This document shows, piece by piece, positions 24,813 to 32,371 of a stretch of 64,000 nucleotides of DNA. The notes under the pieces were generated by a model. The model did not search any database, had not been told where the DNA came from, and saw only the letters and a list, made by a program, of their open reading frames with translations. Within the stretch, counting starts at the first letter, position 1. Every line of letters starts with the position of its first letter. The DNA is taken from NCBI GenBank assembly GCA_040382055.1, contig JBEIGE010000002.1, positions 62,001-126,000 on the forward strand, written 5' to 3'. The position numbers were made by a program, and so were the translations under genes. The stretch comes from JBEIGE01 sp040382055 (lineage in GTDB: Bacteria; Pseudomonadota; Gammaproteobacteria; Burkholderiales; Burkholderiaceae_C).

Positions 24813-24961
24813 AAGGCATGCAGCTTTGATACGGGTGCGTTTTGTATGTTGCTGAAATGACCTTATCAAACGTGGGGCAACAAGGCCATGCCGGATGAAG
24901 CTGTTGCGAACAAGCTGGTTTAATTTTTATCGTTCTTCCAAATTTCTCCAGAGTCACAACC

Positions 24962-25585
24962 ATGTCAAGCATTTCAAGTTTGATCAGCATGATTTTGTTA
25001 CGTCGTCTGCGTGAGAAGATGACGGTGTTTTTAGCAGTCTGTCTTATTCCTCTCGGTGGCCATGCCCAGAGCGATTCCTGGAAGTGGGGCGTGTACGCTG
25101 GCAAGTATTACGATACCGAACCGGCTGGCTTTGTCAACCGACGGGCAGACTTCAAGGAGCAGTACTTGCTGGCTGTGAATGCCACCAAAACGGCATGGAC
25201 CTCAAAAAATTGGCCCGTTGCGATCGAGTGGGACTTGATGGCCGGTCAGCAAGGAGGACTGGCTTCGCTTACAGAAATTGCCGCCGCGCCTGCACTACGC
25301 CTAAGCGGCTTCCCGTGGCGAGAGGTCTTGCGCACAGATTTGCGTCTAGCACCTTTGGGCGTTTCATATACCAGCAGCATCAGCCCGCTGGAGCGTGGCG
25401 TGGGTGGCAATGGCAGCCAATGGCTGAACTTGCTGTTCATTGAGCTCGCGGTTTTCAGACCCAACCGGGACCGGTTTGAATTTTTTGCAAGACTACATCA
25501 CCGCTGCACCATCTATGATCTCATCAACAACTATGGGGCTAATGGTGAAGACTTCTTTGCACTGGGTTTTCGAAGCCGTTTTTAG
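24962..25585 (+). CDS. Predicted outer-membrane protein, acyloxyacyl hydrolase/lipid A deacylase-like
   Basis: 207 residues. The N-terminus is a signal peptide with a long charged front (hydrophobic core TVFLAVCLIPLGGHAQ); an inner ATG at 25019-25021 gives a shorter version. The mature part is strand-rich and ends FFALGFRSRF, a barrel closing signature. The segment LHHRCTIYDLINNYGANGED resembles the His-Ser-loop region near the C-terminus of PagL-type lipid A deacylases, although the catalytic serine (HxS) is replaced here by HRC. Function therefore uncertain. Located in the outer membrane by prediction. A 149-base gap separates it from terC. Confidence 0.6.
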   Translation: MSSISSLISMILLRRLREKMTVFLAVCLIPLGGHAQSDSWKWGVYAGKYYDTEPAGFVNRRADFKEQYLLAVNATKTAWTSKNWPVAIEWDLMAGQQGGLASLTEIAAAPALRLSGFPWREVLRTDLRLAPLGVSYTSSISPLERGVGGNGSQWLNLLFIELAVFRPNRDRFEFFARLHHRCTIYDLINNYGANGEDFFALGFRSRF

Positions 25586-25979
25586 TTGAATGAGGGAAAT
25601 ACAGTGCGTGTTGCCATCGTTGACAATTAGCTGTGCAGAGCACCAACCTTATCCACCATTTGGTGAGGTTGAAGCGCCACGAGAATGGAGGAGACTTTAG
25701 TGGTCGACTCTAGCTGTGAATGCCCTGTATTACTAAGACTAATTCAAATCAGCTATTTCGGCTATGAGCCTTCAGTCGAAATCGTGTTGCCAAATCCGCT
25801 TCTCGGGTTTTCAGCAAATTTACAGCCTCTAAGCAGACGCTCACGAACTAGCGCTCCTGGCCCGCAGCAGGTGTTCCAAGCCCTTGCGTAACAAGGTCAA
25901 AGCCATTTATTTACGACCTTAATGACCTGATTAAGGCTTTAGTTGTACGGAATAAAAAACTTCCTGACCCCGGACTGAT
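25586..25979. other. 394-base gap with no supported gene
   Basis: Between the barrel gene and glmS. A 68-codon plus-strand frame at 25685-25891 has no ribosome site, signal or recognisable motif. The first 50 bases contain a stub that reads RVAIVDN before a stop, like the start of a response regulator, but it does not continue. The end at 25930-25979 could hold the glmS terminator; I saw no convincing hairpin with a T-tract. Confidence 0.45.
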
Positions 25980-27896
25980 TTACTCCACCGTCACCGACTT
26001 GGCCAAATTTCTGGGCTTGTCAACGTCCGTTCCGCGCGCGCAAGCGGTGTGGTAGGCCAAGAGCTGCAAGGGCACCACATGCAGCAGTGGCGAGAGGGCG
26101 CCGTAGTGCTCGGGCATGCGAATCACATGCAGGCCTTCGCCACTGTCAATGCGGGTATCGGCGTCTGCCAGCACATACAGCACCCCGCCACGGGCGCGCA
26201 CCTCATGCAGATTGCTTTTGAGCTTTTCCAGCAGCGCATCGTTAGGGGCCACGGTAACCACCGGCATCTCGTTGGTCACCAGGGCCAGCGGTCCGTGCTT
26301 GAGTTCACCCGCCGGATAGGCCTCGGCGTGGATATAGCTGATTTCCTTGAGTTTCAATGCGCCTTCCAGGGCAATGGGATAGTGCATTCCCCGGCCAAGA
26401 AACAAGGCGTTTTCTTTTTTGGCAAAGTCTTCAGACCACGCCATGATTTGCGGCTCTAATGCCAATACAGCCTGCAAGGCGGCAGGCAGGTGGCGCATGG
26501 CTTTGAGGTGGCGCAGCTCTTCGGCTCGGCTCAAGTGCCCCTTGGCCTGCGCCAGGCACAAGGTTAGCAAGAACAAGCCTGCCAGTTGGGTAGTGAAGGC
26601 TTTGGTAGAGGCCACGCCAATCTCAACACCGGCACGGGTGACATAGGCCAGACTGCATTCGCGCACCATGGCACTGGTGGCCACGTTGCAGATGGTAAGC
26701 GTGTGTTTCATCCCCAGGCTTTGGGCGTGGCGTAAGGCAGCCAGGGTGTCGGCAGTCTCGCCGCTTTGGGTGATGGTGACCACCAGGGTGTTGGGCCTGG
26801 GCACTGAGTCGCGATAGCGGTACTCACTGGCCACTTCCACGCTGCACGGTATTTTGGCAATGCTCTCTAGCCAGTATTTGGCAGTGCAGCCGCTGTAATA
26901 GCTGGTGCCACATGCCAGGATGAGCACAGAATCGATCTGCGCAAACACCCGCGCTGCGTTGGCACCGGGGGCATGGTTCATTTGCAGGTCAAACAACTCG
27001 GGCACGATGCCCTCAACACCTTCAAGGGTGTCGGCAATGGCGCGCGGCTGCTCAAAAATTTCCTTTTGCATGTAGTGGCGGTAAGGGCCCAGTTCGGCAG
27101 CGCCACTGTGGGCGAGCACGGTTTTAACCGGGCGCTGCGCAGGGGCCACAGGCTTGTGGGCCTTGTCAAACAGCCAGTATTTGCCCAACTGCACATCAAC
27201 CAGATCACCCTCTTCCAGGTAGACAATTTGATCGGTCACACCGGCCAGGGCCATGGCGTCGCTGGCCAGAAAGTGCTCTTGCCCGTCTTTGCCCACACCC
27301 AGAATCAGCGGTGAGCCCGCGCGCGCGCCAATCAGTCGGTGTGGCTCGTCTTTGCAAAACACCGCAATGGCGTAGGCACCCGTCAATAGCGGCACCGCGG
27401 TCTTGACGGCTTCAAACAGGTCGCCGTCGTAGAGGCTATCGATCAGGTGGGCGATCACCTCGGTGTCGGTCTGGCTGTCAAACACATAGCCTTTGGCCTT
27501 GAGCGCCAGGCGAAGTTCATCATGGTTTTCAATAATGCCGTTGTGAACCAGCGCCACCTTGCCGGGTTTGCCCGCAGCGTCAAGGCCAGGGCCGTGGCTG
27601 AAATGCGGGTGCGCGTTGTGCACGGCTGGTGCGCCATGGGTGGCCCAGCGGGTATGGGCAATGCCCAGCGTTCCTTGCAGATCGCTTGCGGCCACCTGAT
27701 CTGACAGCTCGGACACACGGGAGGTGCTGCGCGCGCGCCGCAAGCCAGCAAAGCCCGGGGCACTTGGTGTGCCCATGTCCTGGGCATAGACCGCTACGCC
27801 ACAGGAGTCATAGCCGCGGTATTCAAGACGCTCCAGGCCCTGAACCAATACCGGAACGATGTTGCGCTTGGAGATTGCGCCGACGATGCCACACAT
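25980..27896 (-). CDS. glmS: Glutamine-fructose-6-phosphate aminotransferase (isomerising)
   Basis: 638 residues from ATG 27894-27896, so the protein begins MCGIVGAISKRN; the N-terminal cysteine is the glutamine-hydrolysing nucleophile after methionine removal. Glutaminase domain: EYRGYDSCGVAV, GIAHTRWATHG, VHNGIIENHDELR. Two SIS sugar-isomerase domains follow: ACGTSYYSGCTAKYW, TITQSGETADTLAALRH, GVASTKAFTTQL, and the C-terminus GTDVDKPRNLAKSVTVE. The enzyme makes glucosamine-6-phosphate for peptidoglycan and LPS. It is the partner of glmU further along the same strand, with the Lrp and histidine-kinase genes between. Essential in many bacteria. Confidence 0.97.
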   Translation of the reverse strand: MCGIVGAISKRNIVPVLVQGLERLEYRGYDSCGVAVYAQDMGTPSAPGFAGLRRARSTSRVSELSDQVAASDLQGTLGIAHTRWATHGAPAVHNAHPHFSHGPGLDAAGKPGKVALVHNGIIENHDELRLALKAKGYVFDSQTDTEVIAHLIDSLYDGDLFEAVKTAVPLLTGAYAIAVFCKDEPHRLIGARAGSPLILGVGKDGQEHFLASDAMALAGVTDQIVYLEEGDLVDVQLGKYWLFDKAHKPVAPAQRPVKTVLAHSGAAELGPYRHYMQKEIFEQPRAIADTLEGVEGIVPELFDLQMNHAPGANAARVFAQIDSVLILACGTSYYSGCTAKYWLESIAKIPCSVEVASEYRYRDSVPRPNTLVVTITQSGETADTLAALRHAQSLGMKHTLTICNVATSAMVRECSLAYVTRAGVEIGVASTKAFTTQLAGLFLLTLCLAQAKGHLSRAEELRHLKAMRHLPAALQAVLALEPQIMAWSEDFAKKENALFLGRGMHYPIALEGALKLKEISYIHAEAYPAGELKHGPLALVTNEMPVVTVAPNDALLEKLKSNLHEVRARGGVLYVLADADTRIDSGEGLHVIRMPEHYGALSPLLHVVPLQLLAYHTACARGTDVDKPRNLAKSVTVE

Positions 27897-27965
27897 AGTT
27901 TTGCCTTTGATCAATCAATGGCGCATCTTAGATACTCAGATCAGAAATAAGCAATCAAAATTAAA

Positions 27966-27997
27966 TAGATAATGATTTTTTATTTCATAACTATCTA
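27966..27997. promoter_or_regulatory. AT-rich inverted repeat between glmS and the Lrp-type regulator
   Basis: TAGATA at 27966-27971 and TATCTA at 27992-27997 are inverted copies with 20 bases between, inside a strongly AT-rich 130-base divergent intergenic region. Lrp-type regulators bind such AT-rich, loosely palindromic sequences and usually control their own gene, which starts at 28031; glmS starts at 27896 on the other side. The assignment is inference from position only. Confidence 0.3.
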
Positions 27998-28030
27998 GAC
28001 ATAAGTATTTATTTCATTTTTAATATAAAT

Positions 28031-28513
28031 ATGGAACAAATCGAAATAGATGCTGTTGATCTGCAATTGCTGGCCCAGCTGCAACGCGATGCCTCCTTGA
28101 GCAATCAGGAACTGGCCGCCGCTGTGCATGTCTCCCCGCCCACTTGCCTGCGCCGCGTAAAAAGGCTCAAGGCAGTAGGGCTGATCGAACGCGAAATCGC
28201 AATTCTGAACCCGCAGCGCATGGCTGCGGTCATCGGTTTTGGCCTGACTGCGATCGTGGAGATCACGCTGGACCGGCAGGACGCTGAGTCTCTGGCCATG
28301 TTTGAAGCCCGTGTGGCCAAGGAAGACGCGGTGCAGCAATGCTACCGGGTGTCGCCCGGGCCCGACTTTTGCCTGGTGGTGCACACCCGTGATATGCCGG
28401 CCTACCAGGCCTTGACGCAGCGACTGCTGACGTTTGAGTCCAATGTGCGCAACGTGAAGGCGTTCTTCAGCATCAGCCGCAGCAAGTTCGGCACAGAGCT
28501 GCCCCTGTACTGA
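28031..28513 (+). CDS. Lrp/AsnC-family transcriptional regulator
   Basis: 160 residues: N-terminal winged helix-turn-helix (AVDLQLLAQLQRDASLSNQE, LAAAVHVSPPTCLRRVKRLK, AVGLIEREIAIL) and a C-terminal RAM ligand domain (LTAIVEITLDRQDAESLAMF, CYRVSPGPDFCLVVHTRDMP). These regulators respond to amino acids. Divergent from glmS, with 134 bases of AT-rich DNA between starts, so it may respond to nitrogen or amino-acid supply and touch glmS; but no structural target is evident. Convergent with the histidine-kinase gene to its right. Confidence 0.85.
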   Translation: MEQIEIDAVDLQLLAQLQRDASLSNQELAAAVHVSPPTCLRRVKRLKAVGLIEREIAILNPQRMAAVIGFGLTAIVEITLDRQDAESLAMFEARVAKEDAVQQCYRVSPGPDFCLVVHTRDMPAYQALTQRLLTFESNVRNVKAFFSISRSKFGTELPLY

Positions 28514-28531
28514 GGCAATGGACTCCATGAC

Positions 28532-28553
28532 GCAGCCTATGAGCTCAGGCTGC
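28532..28553. terminator. Perfect hairpin between convergent lrp-type and kinase genes
   Basis: GCAGCCT at 28532-28538 pairs with AGGCTGC at 28547-28553 (7-bp stem, 8-base loop). It lies between the stop of the Lrp-type gene (28513) and overlaps the stop codon of the leftward kinase gene (28545-28547). No T-run follows on either strand, so it might be a bidirectional terminator or simply a transcript-end stabilising stem. Confidence 0.35.
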
Positions 28554-29294
28554 AAACACCACGGTTGCGCAACAGCCGCCGCCTGGGGTGGCATTCAGCG
28601 CCAAGGTGCCCCCCATACGGGCCAAGGCCCGGCTGGACAGCGCCAGCCCCACGCCAAGTCCCTCAAACTGGGTGTTGCGATGCAATTGCACAAATGGCTG
28701 AAACAAACCAGGCTGCATCAAGCCAGGGTTCAGTGCCGGGTTGAAGCCTACTCCGTTATCCTGCACACGCAGCGTGATCAGACGGTTGGTGGCATCCACG
28801 TTTGCGACTAGCTCCACCAAAGAGACCTCGCGCAAACGGGAGAATTTCACTGCATTGGCCAGCAAGGGCTCCAAGGCCAGACGCAGCAAGGCCAGGTCAG
28901 CCGATAGGGTTGGCAAGTCTTCAGCCAGCACCCACTTGATGGCCTGCTGGGGATGGCGCAGCGTTAAATCCCGGGTAATTTCCTGCATCAATGCCTGCAG
29001 GGAAACCGGCTGTTGCGACAGCGCCACCGAGCCCACGCGGGACAAGGCCGTCAGGGCATCGAGCATGAGGCTTAAATGACCGGCTGCGTCAGTGATCGTG
29101 TTCAGAAAACCCCGCACTTCTGCGCTGAGTTGCGGCCCGGCATCTTCCTGCACCAGCGCTGCATAAGACACGATGTGCCGAAGCGGTGCGCGCAGGTCAT
29201 GCGACACCGTAGCAGTGAAGGTCTGCATCTCACTGCGCAGCGCAGCCAGCTCAGCCTCTAGCTGCGCAATTTGAAGCTCAAGCGAGTTTGACAT
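28545..29294 (-). CDS. Sensor-less soluble histidine kinase, coupled to glmU
   Basis: 249 residues. No signal peptide, membrane segment or PAS/GAF sensor: a short coiled coil (LELQIAQLEAELAALRSEM) leads straight into a HisKA domain with H-box VSHDLRAPLRHIVSY (His32) and then an HATPase domain with N-box LEPLLANAVKFS, G1 DNGVGFNP and G2 EGLGVGLALS. The layout resembles the C-terminal half of phytochrome-type kinases. The ATG overlaps the glmU stop (TGATG, 29292-29296), implying translational coupling. No response-regulator gene is near. Likely cytoplasmic; what it senses is unknown. Confidence 0.82.
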   Translation of the reverse strand: MSNSLELQIAQLEAELAALRSEMQTFTATVSHDLRAPLRHIVSYAALVQEDAGPQLSAEVRGFLNTITDAAGHLSLMLDALTALSRVGSVALSQQPVSLQALMQEITRDLTLRHPQQAIKWVLAEDLPTLSADLALLRLALEPLLANAVKFSRLREVSLVELVANVDATNRLITLRVQDNGVGFNPALNPGLMQPGLFQPFVQLHRNTQFEGLGVGLALSSRALARMGGTLALNATPGGGCCATVVFAA

Positions 29295-30745
29295 CAGGCT
29301 TGGGGCGTTTTCTTGGGGCGCTTCCAGTTGCTCACACTGATTTGTTTGGCCCTGGCAACAGTCAGCGCATTGGGCGCGGTGTCTTTGGTGATGGTTGAGC
29401 CCCCCCCCACGGTGCCTCCGGCACCAATGGTGACCGGCGCGATCAGCACGCAGTTGCTGCCGATGTGTACATCCGCCTCAATCACGGTCTGGTGCTTGTT
29501 GGCCCCATCGTAGTTGGCCGTGATGCTGCCTGCGCCATAGTTGACGCGCTCCCCCAGGATGGCATCGCCCACATAGGCCAGATGGTTGGCTTTTGCGCCT
29601 TTGCCCAGCGTTGCGTTTTTAACCTCGACAAAGTTGCCGATGTGCACCTCGGCACCCAGCCGCGCACCCGGCCTGAGCCTAGCAAACGGGCCTATCGAGG
29701 CTCCTGCACCCACCGCAACACCCAGTTTTTCGCCATCGATGTGCGTAAACGGGTGTATCACGGCACCGTCTGCAATGGTGGCATTGGCAATGACGCAGTT
29801 GGGACCAATACGGACGCCCTCACCCAAAGTGACGCGGCCTTCAAAGACACAGTTCACATCAATGCTGACATCCTTGGCGCAGGACAAATCGCCCCGGATG
29901 TCCAAACGCGCCGGATCGGCCAGGCGCACGCCAGCCTCCATCAGGCGCTTGGCCTGTCGCATCTGATAGGCCCTTTCCAGCTCGGCCAGTTGGACCGGGC
30001 TGTTGATGCCCGCCACCTGCAGGGCATCGGAGATTTTGTGGACGACAACCGGCACGCCATCGGCCACCGCAAACTTGACCACGTCGGTCAAATAGAACTC
30101 TTGTTGTGAATTCTGGTTATCCAGTCTTGCCAACCAGTCCTTCAGATAACGGGCAGGTGCCGCCATGATGCCGCTGTAAATTTCGCCAATCTTGCGTTGC
30201 TCGACACTGGCATCCTTGTGCTCCACGATCGACAGAACTGGACCTTCGGCACCGCTGCGCACAATGCGCCCGTAGCCGGAAGGATCAGCAAAATCAATGG
30301 TCAGGAGCGCGAGTTTCTCGCCCTCGCAGGCCTGAATCAGGGCACTGAGGGTATCGGCCTGAATCAGCGGCACATCCCCCGAGAGCACCACCACGATGCC
30401 GTCGTCGGGCAAAACGGGGGCAGCCTGTTGAACAGCATGGCCGGTTCCCAGTTGGGGCTCCTGCCTCACAAAATTGATATCAAATAGGGCTTCAGCCCTT
30501 TTGGTGATTGATATAGCTGCTTCAACTTCCATAGCACCATGGCCGGTGATCACAACCACCTTGCGTGCCGCCAGGTCGCCGGCCGTATCCACCACATGCT
30601 GCAGCAAGGCACGCCCGGCAAGTGTGTGAAGCACCTTGGGCAATCTGCTTTTCATGCGGGTGCCCTTGCCAGCGGCCATGATCACCACGTCGACGGGGTG
30701 GGCCGTGCGTTTTGGCTTATGCTTGTTTTCCGGAGTGTTCATCAT
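29294..30745 (-). CDS. glmU: Bifunctional UDP-GlcNAc pyrophosphorylase/glucosamine-1-phosphate acetyltransferase
   Basis: 483 residues. N-terminal uridyltransferase domain: nucleotide motif MAAGKGTRMKSRLPKVLHTL, EQLGTGHA-type segment as QLGTGHAVQQAAP, LSGDVPLIQ. C-terminal left-handed beta-helix acetyltransferase with hexapeptides (GVRIGPNCVIANATI, LGAEVHIGNFVEVKNATLG). It makes UDP-GlcNAc with GlmS and GlmM. Residues about 84-95 (ISITKRAEALFD) look like an in-frame addition compared with homologues I know, and the DNA there forms an AT-rich palindrome. Its start overlaps that of the plus-strand lipoprotein gene (30744), so the promoters overlap. Confidence 0.95.
   Translation of the reverse strand: MMNTPENKHKPKRTAHPVDVVIMAAGKGTRMKSRLPKVLHTLAGRALLQHVVDTAGDLAARKVVVITGHGAMEVEAAISITKRAEALFDINFVRQEPQLGTGHAVQQAAPVLPDDGIVVVLSGDVPLIQADTLSALIQACEGEKLALLTIDFADPSGYGRIVRSGAEGPVLSIVEHKDASVEQRKIGEIYSGIMAAPARYLKDWLARLDNQNSQQEFYLTDVVKFAVADGVPVVVHKISDALQVAGINSPVQLAELERAYQMRQAKRLMEAGVRLADPARLDIRGDLSCAKDVSIDVNCVFEGRVTLGEGVRIGPNCVIANATIADGAVIHPFTHIDGEKLGVAVGAGASIGPFARLRPGARLGAEVHIGNFVEVKNATLGKGAKANHLAYVGDAILGERVNYGAGSITANYDGANKHQTVIEADVHIGSNCVLIAPVTIGAGGTVGGGSTITKDTAPNALTVARAKQISVSNWKRPKKTPQA
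30477..30514. repeat. AT-rich palindrome inside glmU (in-frame short element)
   Basis: Outer arms ATATCAA (30477-30483) and TTGATAT (30508-30514), inner stem AGGGC (30486-30490) with GCCCT (30495-30499) around TTCA. The composition is clearly more AT-rich than the flanking coding sequence, and translation passes through in frame. Short interspersed repeats with a similar TATCAAA...TTGATA look are known to me from Comamonadaceae genomes, but only in general terms. Confidence 0.45.
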
Positions 30746-31649
30746 GACCTGTGCTTTTCCCTGTTCATCTGTTTATTTTCAGCGATTGTTGCGCATTATC
30801 TGCGGGCTCACGCTGGCTGTGGCCGCTTTGCTGCTGACGGGATGCGGGGTCGTCAAAATTGGCTACAACAACGCCTCTTCCCTGGCTTACTGGTGGCTAG
30901 ACAGTTATCTTGACTTTGAGGATTCACAAGATCCCACCGTGCGTGCAGGTCTGGACGCCCTGTTGGCCTGGCATCGCAAGTCTGAGTTGCCGGCCTACGC
31001 CGCCACGTTGCGAAAAGTACAGCAGTTAAGCAGCACAAACGTGAGCCCTGAGCAAGTCTGCGCCATCAACCTAGAGGTGCGAGCCCATGTGCAACGCAGC
31101 GCCGAACAGTCTGAGCGGCTGATTGGCGAACTCATTCCTGTCATGAAACCGGAACAATATGCCCATATGGAGCGCAAGTTCGAGAAGAACAACGTCAAAT
31201 GGCGGCAGCAATGGATAGAAGGCTCTGCAGAAGAGCGCGCCAAGAAACGACTCAATAAAGCCGTTGAGCGGGGTGAAATGATCTACGGACGACTGGAGCC
31301 CGCGCAGCTGACCGCTCTGCGACAAAGCATTGCAGCCTCCAGCTTTGATGCGCGCCTGAGCTATAAGGAAGTGCTGCGCCGCCAGCAAGACAGCCTGCAA
31401 ACCCTCAAAGACCTCACCGCTGCTGGCGCCTCCAACCCCAATCAGCGATCCGAGATTCTGGCCATGATCGACCGCAACCTGAATTCACCCGACCCCGTTT
31501 ACCGGCCGTATTTCGAGAAAATGCTGCAGGAGAGTTGCGTAACCTTGGCCAATCTGCACAACAGCGCCAGCGCAAAACAACGCGAGCGGGCACTGAAGAA
31601 ACTGCTGGAGTACGAGGCCGATGTCAAAGCGCTGGCGGGGGCTAGCTAG
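30744..31649 (+). CDS. DUF6279-type lipoprotein
   Basis: 301 residues from ATG 30744-30746. Signal sequence LLRIICGLTLAVAALLLTGCG with a lipobox at the lipidated cysteine (about residue 34). The mature region is helical and charged (NNASSLAYWWLDSYLDFEDS, LDALLAWHRKSELPAYAATL, KFEKNNVKWRQQWIEG), typical of the DUF6279 family of betaproteobacterial lipoproteins with unknown role. The start codon is placed here because a signal peptide immediately follows; it coincides with the opposite-strand start of glmU (30745), so regulatory signals of both genes must lie inside coding sequence, or the true starts are downstream TTG codons near 30784. Confidence 0.75.
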   Translation: MTCAFPCSSVYFQRLLRIICGLTLAVAALLLTGCGVVKIGYNNASSLAYWWLDSYLDFEDSQDPTVRAGLDALLAWHRKSELPAYAATLRKVQQLSSTNVSPEQVCAINLEVRAHVQRSAEQSERLIGELIPVMKPEQYAHMERKFEKNNVKWRQQWIEGSAEERAKKRLNKAVERGEMIYGRLEPAQLTALRQSIAASSFDARLSYKEVLRRQQDSLQTLKDLTAAGASNPNQRSEILAMIDRNLNSPDPVYRPYFEKMLQESCVTLANLHNSASAKQRERALKKLLEYEADVKALAGAS

Positions 31650-31714
31650 TTCGAATCAAGGTTTTACAGCGCGATTTTCTTGCCAAATTTTGCCATCCAC
31701 CCTAAGATCGACCG

Positions 31715-31954
31715 ATGAGCACCATGAACATCTCCCTGCCAGAGACTCTTAAAGCCTTTGTTGATCAACAGATTGACGCGCGCGGTTTTGGGACCAGCAG
31801 TGAATATGTGCGTGAACTCATACGCAAAGACCAGGATCGGCAAAACCTGCGCGCGCTCTTGCTTGCGGGTGCAAATAGCGCTGCCTTGGGCCAGGTTGAT
31901 GCGTCCTATTTCTCTGAATTGAAACACAACATCAAAAAGAACGCCCCTGCGTGA
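31715..31954 (+). CDS. ParD-type antitoxin (ribbon-helix-helix)
   Basis: 79 residues: N-terminal ribbon-helix-helix beginning MNISLPETLKAFVDQQIDA and RGFGTSSEYVRELIRKDQD, typical of ParD/CopG antitoxins, with a C-terminal tail (LKHNIKKNAPA) expected to wrap around the toxin. The stop overlaps the toxin start (GTGA, 31951-31954). The operon is flanked by a lipoprotein and a methyltransferase, with no phage genes nearby. Transcriptional autoregulation by the RHH domain is expected. Confidence 0.85.
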   Translation: MSTMNISLPETLKAFVDQQIDARGFGTSSEYVRELIRKDQDRQNLRALLLAGANSAALGQVDASYFSELKHNIKKNAPA

Positions 31955-32286
31955 GCTCAAAACCCATAGTTCAACGCACATTGGCGCATAGGGACGTTGA
32001 AGAAGCCATTTCGCACTACCAAAGTATTGACCATTCAAATGGTAGCGGCTCCGAAGTGGCTCTTGGTTTTGTGGATGAATTGGAGATGGGTTACCAGCAC
32101 ATCAGCGTCAACCCGGCCACAGGATCACCAAGATACGCGCATGAGCTCAACCTGCCTGGCCCTCGCAGCTGGCCTTTAAGCAAATATCCCTATTTGATTT
32201 TTTATATTGAGCTTGAGCAGCATATTGAAGTTTGGCGAGTACTTCATATGGCCAAAGATATTGCTGATTGGATGACACGAGAATAA
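31951..32286 (+). CDS. ParE/RelE-family toxin
   Basis: 111 residues starting at GTG 31951-31953 overlapping the antitoxin stop. RelE/ParE fold landmarks: the early basic helix AHRDVEEAISHYQSI, RYAHELNLPGPRSWPL and the C-terminal YLIFYIELEQHIEVWRVLH with the conserved FY and RVLH segment of ParE toxins. ParE toxins inhibit DNA gyrase, RelE toxins cut mRNA; the RVLH-type ending favours ParE. GTGA overlap with the antitoxin gene ensures the pair is made together. Confidence 0.82.
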   Translation: MSSKPIVQRTLAHRDVEEAISHYQSIDHSNGSGSEVALGFVDELEMGYQHISVNPATGSPRYAHELNLPGPRSWPLSKYPYLIFYIELEQHIEVWRVLHMAKDIADWMTRE

Positions 32287-32371
32287 GAAGTTGCATTTCT
32301 TGTTCAATAGCCAACGCGTCGGACTCAAACCCTGTGCAAACATGTGGGCTTCCTGCGGCTTTGGAGTGTAG

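Noticed and set aside
25604..25630. A short stub reading RVAIVDN that looks like a response-regulator start
   Set aside because: Only seven residues before a stop and no continuation in any frame; chance match is likely.
25685..25891. 68-codon plus-strand frame in the gap before glmS
   Set aside because: No ribosome site, no signal or recognisable motif, and it sits in a low-information intergenic stretch.
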